Assembly (NCBI GenBank): GCA_008638375.1
Contig: CM018046.1
Location: forward strand, 44,539,706-44,603,705
Length of the DNA: 64,000 bases
Direction of reading: 5' to 3'
Source of the DNA: Nyssa sinensis
Taxonomy: Eukaryota; Streptophyta; Magnoliopsida; Cornales; Nyssaceae
The position numbers were made by a program, and so were the translations under genes. The first letter of the stretch is position 1; each line of letters begins with the position of its first letter. The notes beneath the pieces were generated by a model. The model worked only from the letters and a program-made list of their open reading frames with translations, did not search any database and was not told the origin of the DNA. This document shows, in pieces, positions 63,053-64,000 of the stretch.

Positions 63053-64000
63053 CCTATGGAGTGAGGTCATTTAGCTTTTAGCATTATGGCATTATTCATC
63101 AATTTCGTGATCTTTAACACTGAGATTGTTTGGCTAATATACCATTACCGGGTAGTAAACATTCTGACTATCTATTGCAAAAATGAAGAAACTTTCAAAA
63201 GTTTTGAAATGACACTGACCAATAAAAGAAAAAGAAGCCTGGGAACTGTTCTGAAACAAATTGTGCTGTGAGGATACCCAGAAAGGGGAGAGAAGGTTGC
63301 CTGTATAAGTAGCTTTCTTTTTCCTTCTATTCTTTTTCATGCACTGATGTTGGATCATCCATTGCACATTTGGCTTCCATTGTTGAACAGAGAAATCTGT
63401 ATGCTTTATTGGGATGTTTAAAATTGTAATTATTTTTAGTGGATCAAACAATATTCTCTGTTGAAGGGCTTTTAGAAAGAAGTCCAAATGAATGAAAACC
63501 ATTGAATTGAACTGAAAACTCTTCTTTATTAAACTAAAGATTTAATGAAGAAATAGAAAACTGTTTGTCTATTGTTAAGAAAAAAAATATTGTGGATTTC
63601 TCTTTGTAATTTTCTTTGTTTTATTACTGTTGGGTGCGTCACAACTTTCTTTAATTATAGTGAAATTTCAATGTGTTCACTCATACTGAATGACAAAAAA
63701 CAAAAGAATTGTGAAAATTTTTCAGATTTTGTTTGATAAATTTTGATTTTTAGAGTTTAAATATATAAATTTTATATAAAAAAAAATGAATTGCAAGTTA
63801 TTTTAATTTTGGGATTTTTAAAAATAAAAATAAAAAAATAATTGGTGACTTCGCATGCCATCTCTGTGTTAAAGTTAAATATGTTTAATTTTTATAATAT
63901 AGGGGTGATTTTGTTAATAAAATATTAAGGAATTTTTTAGGTTAAAATGTTTTGAATTTTGAGTTGATGTGATCTTAATTAAGCACTTGTTGCACCTAAG
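63053..64000. other. AT-rich right end
   Basis: No recognisable gene, RNA or transposon. Short frames in both directions lack known motifs. Confidence 0.5.

Overview
This is plant nuclear DNA: spliced genes with GT-AG introns, AT-rich spacers, Ty1/copia elements primed by initiator tRNA-Met, L1-type LINEs, an Au-type SINE and hAT-like MITEs. Four plant gene families are recognisable (GCN5, PAT1, NSF, NIN-like). Their form and the transposon-filled introns fit a eudicot, perhaps a woody perennial, but the species cannot be named from the sequence. There is nothing prokaryotic, organellar or viral.

Layout. 1-4469 (minus): first exon of the histone acetyltransferase GCN5 (3918-4469). Its first intron runs off the left edge and holds a decayed LINE and a copia element with an open gag. 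4470-8235: spacer between two divergent genes, with a hairpin repeat. 8236-41092 (plus): PAT1, an mRNA-decapping co-activator. Five exons encode 807 residues over almost 33 kb, because introns 3 (14.2 kb) and 4 (12.3 kb) are packed with nested transposons. 43765-48918 (plus): a shortened NSF-like AAA-ATPase gene that lacks the N domain and the front of D1 but keeps an open D2 half. 51073-57887 (plus): a NIN-like (RWP-RK/PB1) transcription factor gene broken by one stop codon and four frameshifts, followed by a second, more decayed NIN-like 3' fragment (57958-58885). 58886-64000: no gene, but an internally deleted copia element with perfect target-site duplications, a hAT-like element containing another MITE, and a tandem duplication in which only one copy carries a MITE.

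The genes do not form a pathway. GCN5 (chromatin), PAT1 (mRNA decay), NSF (membrane fusion) and NIN-like (nitrate-type signalling) look like unrelated neighbours. The strongest observations are the NSF-derived reading frame joined to an unrelated first exon, the in-frame 57-bp coding minisatellite in the broken NIN-like gene, and nested transposon layers whose order can be read from exact 8-bp duplications. I found no convincing new defence, biosynthetic or mobile system beyond these. All coordinates and splice sites were read by eye.
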